A DNA stretch of 64,000 nt, taken from positions 24,623,098 to 24,687,097 of the forward strand of contig OY540812.1 of NCBI GenBank assembly GCA_961205875.1, given 5' to 3'. Source of the DNA: Sialis fuliginosa. Taxonomy: Eukaryota > Arthropoda > Insecta > Megaloptera > Sialidae. Below the pieces are notes generated by a model that searched no databases, was not told the origin of the DNA, and saw nothing but the letters and a program-made list of their open reading frames with translations. Made by a program: the position numbers and the translations under genes. Of this stretch, positions 60,412 through 64,000 are shown piece after piece. Positions within the stretch are counted from its first letter, which is position 1. Each line of letters opens with the position of its first letter.

Positions 60412-61580
60412 CAAATTATAAACAAGGTTTCTGTATAGTGTATGTGAATTTGTTATTTTAACACTACGGGCTTAAAATATCACTTAATACGTATCTAGAT
60501 TTTTACATTTTATTAAATTTAATCATAATATCATGTTTCCATGCTGTATTTATTGTAAATATTGAATTTTTCTGTTTCGCTACTTATGTAGTATTCATTA
60601 CAGAAAATCGTAAATATCTCGGCTCTGGTGCGAGTTAGAGGGTAGTTTTGCCCCCCATACCCCTAGAATCCTGTAGTATTTTTCCCGCCGGATCGAATGA
60701 GACCAAATACAACCCTTCATCTGTGGCAGGGGACGAGTTGTGAATTTATAAATTATTTAAATACACGGGCCTCAAATATCACTCAATACGCTTCAATTTT
60801 TTTAAATTGATTAAATTATAAACAAGGTTGCTATTTAGTATATGTCTATTTGTTATTTTAACAATACGGGCCTAAAATATCACTTAATACGTGCCTGGAC
60901 TTTTTATGAAATTCAATAATAATAATATCTTATGTTTCTATTTTGTATTTATTGTAAAGATTGAATTTTTCTGTTTTGCTGTATTCATTACAGAAAATCG
61001 AAAATATCTTGACTCCTGTGCTAGATAGAGGGTAGTTTTGCCCCCCACACCCCTGGTATTCCGAAGTATTTTTCCCGCCGGATCGAATGAGACCTAATAC
61101 AACCCTTCATCTGTGACAGGGGACGAGTTGTGAATTTATAAATTAATTTAATACACGGGCCTCAAATATCACTTAATACGCATCTGTACAATTGTTTTTT
61201 AATTGATTAAATTATAAACAAGGTTTCTATTTAGTATATGTCTATTTGTTATTTTAACAATACGGGCCTAAAATATCACTTAATACGTGCCTGGACTTTT
61301 TATGAATTCAATGATAATATCTAATGTTTCTATTTTGTATTTATTGTAAAGATTGAATTTTTCTGTTTTGCTGTATTCATTACAGAAAATTGAAAATATC
61401 TCGTCTCCTGTGCTAGTTAGAGGGTAGTTTTGCCCCCCACACCCCTGGTATTCCGAAGTATTTTTCCCGCCGGATCGAATGAGACCTAATACAACCCTTC
61501 ATCTGTGACAGGGGACGAGTTGTGAATTTATAAATTAATTTAATACACGGGCCTCAAATATCACTTAATACGCATCTGTA
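60412..61580. repeat. 391-bp internal repeats, right arm (three units)
   Basis: The complement of the same marker lies near 60718, 61109 and 61500, spacing 391 bp. The unit nearest the centre is the most diverged from the others. Confidence 0.85.
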
Positions 61581-61734
61581 CAATTGTTTTTTAATTGATT
61601 AAATTATAAACAAGGTTTCTATATAGTTCATTTGAATTTGTTATTTGAACAATACGGGCCTATAATCTTACTTAATACGTAAATATCATTTTTTTCCCGT
61701 AAAAACCTTAATCTTACAAAATAAAAAAATATCG

Positions 61735-61970
61735 GTGGTATGAGTTGTCCGCTGGTATGAGTTGTCCCCTGGTATGACTTGTCGTGGTATGAGTTGTCGC
61801 GGTATGAGTTGTCCACTGGTATGAGTTGTCCTGGTATGAGTTGTCCCTTGGTATGAGTTGTCTACTGGTATTAGCTGTCGTGGTATGAGTTGTCTCCTGG
61901 TATGAGTTGTCTTGGTATGAGTTGTCCCGGTATGATTTGTCTCGGTATTAGTTGTCTTGGTATGAGTTGT
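61735..61970 (-). repeat. 15-unit minisatellite, right arm
   Basis: Mirror copy of 59251-59486 with the same unit order and the same spacer series; I found no spacer difference. Confidence 0.85.
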
Positions 61971-61988
61971 GCTCAACCCATTAAAAAG

Positions 61989-63744
61989 AGATAAATGACA
62001 TCACATCATAAAAAGAACTGCCACGGGTGGCACGAGATTTTATTGTACTTTGAACAAAACCTAAACTCGAACCAAAACCCGAATCAAACCAGTATTTTTC
62101 TTGGTCATGAACCCAATTCGGAGCGTTATATTTTATAAGCCAGCGAACCTGAATTTGAATCTAACCTTTCTATTTGTTCACTTTGATCGGTTTTATGATA
62201 ATCAAGTATAATTTAGTAATAAAAGAATCTTAAGTTAATAAATTGTCTTTAAAGAGCAAAGATACATACAAAAAATGTAAGTTTGTTTTTTTATTCTTAG
62301 TTTTTATAATTAACATTAAAAATACAAAAACATAACAGATTTCATATTCAAATATATTAATTCAATACATAATTATTATTACATAAGAATGAAAATTAGT
62401 GATTTGGATTATTCATATACGAATTTTTTTATAAATAATACAAAACTTACCTAACAATGAACACAGAAATCATTAATACATACTTATATTTGATTTCTCT
62501 TAACAAATAATCTATTAATTTACACATCATAAAAAAAAATAGCAGGAGTCGTGTATGTAGGTATAAAAGTAGCGTAATTAAAAAAATATTTTTTGGTATG
62601 ATTTTCATATGTACATTAATGAGAAAGTCTCGCTACGAATATGGCAGCTAATTTTTATGTATATGAAATGTAAAACACGCTGGCAATATACAAAAATTAA
62701 TAAATCAATAATATAATACAATACTTCCATTTATTCAGAACATGGAAGTAAAAAACAATGATAAACTATACGAAAATAAAGAACAAAAATTTTTTATATA
62801 ATCTTATTGCTTTGCTGGGTTCATTGTTCGTATTTTTCGTTATTTGTTTAATTGCTAAATTATATTCATTGCAAAAATGATTATATATAGTAACCATACA
62901 TAGTAAATTACGTAAAAAATATAATGCAATCCTCCAAGCTTCTGTGACTATCTGGGTAATCTTTATGTGATTCCGAAAAGTGCAAATCATATAGTTTTGT
63001 TCATCAACTTAATTAACCAACAATGGTCACATTGTTGAATATTACATTGATAAAATTGCTATTTAAAAATATAATAACTGTTTGAATTGCCATTTTCACA
63101 TTCCACCACAGTTTCTCTAAATAATTTTTGGTATTTTGAGAAAAAAACTTTTCATATTCAATGAGAATATGTATTCATAAATTATATAAAAATAAAGAAA
63201 AATATTATTTTTGAATCCTAAGTATTTTTTTCATATCAATATTATTTTTAAAATATTTGAAATCATCGCTAAAACTAGAAATTATGAAAAGCATATTTTT
63301 GAATAAAAATAAAAATAAGAAAAAATTGTAAAAATAGGTTACTTCCTTCAACATGAACTAAAAACTGGCCAAGTAAGAATAAAATAGGTGAGGGTGAAGT
63401 CTATAACTGTTCCAGATTTTGGCGGAATCACACATATATATGTATAAGCAAGTGAAAGAGATGCTAAAAGAAAAAGAAACCGCAACAGCTGACATAATAC
63501 ACTTACCCCTGTATCTACTCACAATCAGTATTAAATGAAAAATACAGGGGGTATCAAGTCTGCTAAATGCGGCAACAGTGACTAAAGCGACAAATGGAAC
63601 GTAGTTTTGAATATATCTTGTGAATATAATTGTGATATGTTGCAACTACGTATACATAATAATACATACATCTATTTAAATACTACATAGATGGGTTGCC
63701 CAGGTACATGACGGATTGATATACAGGTGTGGTATTAAATACGG
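61989..63744. other. AT-rich region, no gene recognised
   Basis: TGCCACGGGTGGCA, a perfect 6-bp-stem palindrome, lies at about 62020. No coding remnant or RNA gene is supported. Frames of 74 and 95 codons on the minus strand (62766-62990, 63358-63645) have no recognisable family. Confidence 0.35.
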
Positions 63745-63957
63745 AACATTTATACGAATATTATAAAAGCGAAAATAACTGTTTGTATGTCTGCTGTTTG
63801 TTACCTTTTCACGGCAAAACCGCAGAACCGAACTTGAAAAAAAAGAGAGATAGCTTGCATTCTGAGGAACGGCATAGGCTACTTTGTATACCGGAAAACT
63901 TATTAGAAGAAAAATATACCTATATAAATTCCACGCGGACGAAGTCGGGAAAAATAT
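63745..63957 (+). repeat. Arthropod-wide repeat, plus-strand copy
   Basis: AAAAGCGAAAATAACTGTTT, CACGGCAAAACCGCAGAACC and ATTCCACGCGGACGAAGTCG occur in the same order as at 56602-56790 (minus). The interior is diverged. It ends close to the window edge. Confidence 0.65.
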
Positions 63958-64000
63958 TTTTTTGGTCGGATTTACTTGAAACAAAATAAATACTCTACAA

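Larger units (their letters stand above)
59242..61979. mobile_element. 2.74-kb Foldback/Mutator-like element with 9-bp target duplication
   Basis: The ends are GGGTTGAGCACAACTCATAC and its complement. ATTAAAAAG flanks both sides exactly (59233-59241 and 61980-61988), a 9-bp duplication as known for Mutator-like and Drosophila Foldback elements. The left arm is 59242 to about 60400 and the right arm about 60412-61979, with almost no central loop. Each arm has an outer 15-unit minisatellite and inner 391-392-bp repeats; the right arm has one more unit than the left. No transposase frame is present, so it must depend on another element. Arm identity is very high. Confidence 0.85.

Noticed and set aside
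59251-61970. Regularly spaced short repeats considered as a CRISPR-like array
   Set aside because: Spacers are only 3 or 5 bases, the array is mirrored in an inverted arm, and the sequence is eukaryotic in character.
63676-63989. Overlapping frames of 86 and 102 codons on opposite strands
   Set aside because: They lie in the dispersed repeat copy at 63745-63957.

Overview
The window looks like intergenic, transposon-packed DNA from an insect. It is very AT-rich, has no rRNA or tRNA gene I can support, and has no intact protein-coding gene I can defend. The one host-gene-like locus is a broken DUF4806-type gene (906-2262), a family known to be expanded in aphids. With mariner, pogo/Tigger, PIF/Harbinger, hAT, piggyBac-type and LINE remnants, a hemipteran, perhaps an aphid relative, is a reasonable but unproven guess.

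The dominant feature is palindromic (foldback) DNA elements. I count about 26, whose approximate boundaries add up to roughly 22 kb, about a third of the window. Most have no coding capacity. Several share families: an ATGTCCGG-ended family (11995, 27596, 34674, 36391, 41834), a CCCAGGAAAATAAGG family (4192, 29707), a GCCATGGG family (6300, 55982, 57236), a CTACAC family (36053, 53522) and a GGTACTGG family (7651 minus, 17103, 53570).

Layout. 0.9-2.3 kb: decayed five-exon DUF4806-like pseudogene. 2.5-3.3 kb: degenerate repeat array ending in a perfect 219-bp tandem duplication. 4-9 kb: foldbacks, a HARBI1-like transposase fragment, and a hAT MITE nested in another element. 12-21 kb: foldbacks, a 51-bp hAT-like element with a perfect 8-bp target duplication, a 3' LINE fragment. 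22-25 kb: mariner and pogo-like fragments, a Tigger-like MITE with TA duplication, a second hAT MITE. 27-34 kb: nested foldbacks and an IS630/mariner-type element with an internally deleted transposase. 36-43 kb: nearly continuous foldbacks, one carrying an array of hairpin-forming 21-bp units. 44-58 kb: sparser, with small MITEs and nested insertions. 59.2-62.0 kb: a 2.74-kb Foldback/Mutator-like element with a perfect 9-bp duplication and arms made of a 15-unit minisatellite plus 391-bp repeats.

The most unexpected signal is a pair of hammerhead-ribozyme-like cores (36306-36341 plus strand; 47542-47577 minus strand). They share the conserved core and have differences that keep two helices paired. 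The other systems of interest are the 9-bp-duplication foldback element and several insertions nested within insertions, which give a relative order of transposition. All boundaries and family calls come from reading the sequence by eye, without alignment or database search.
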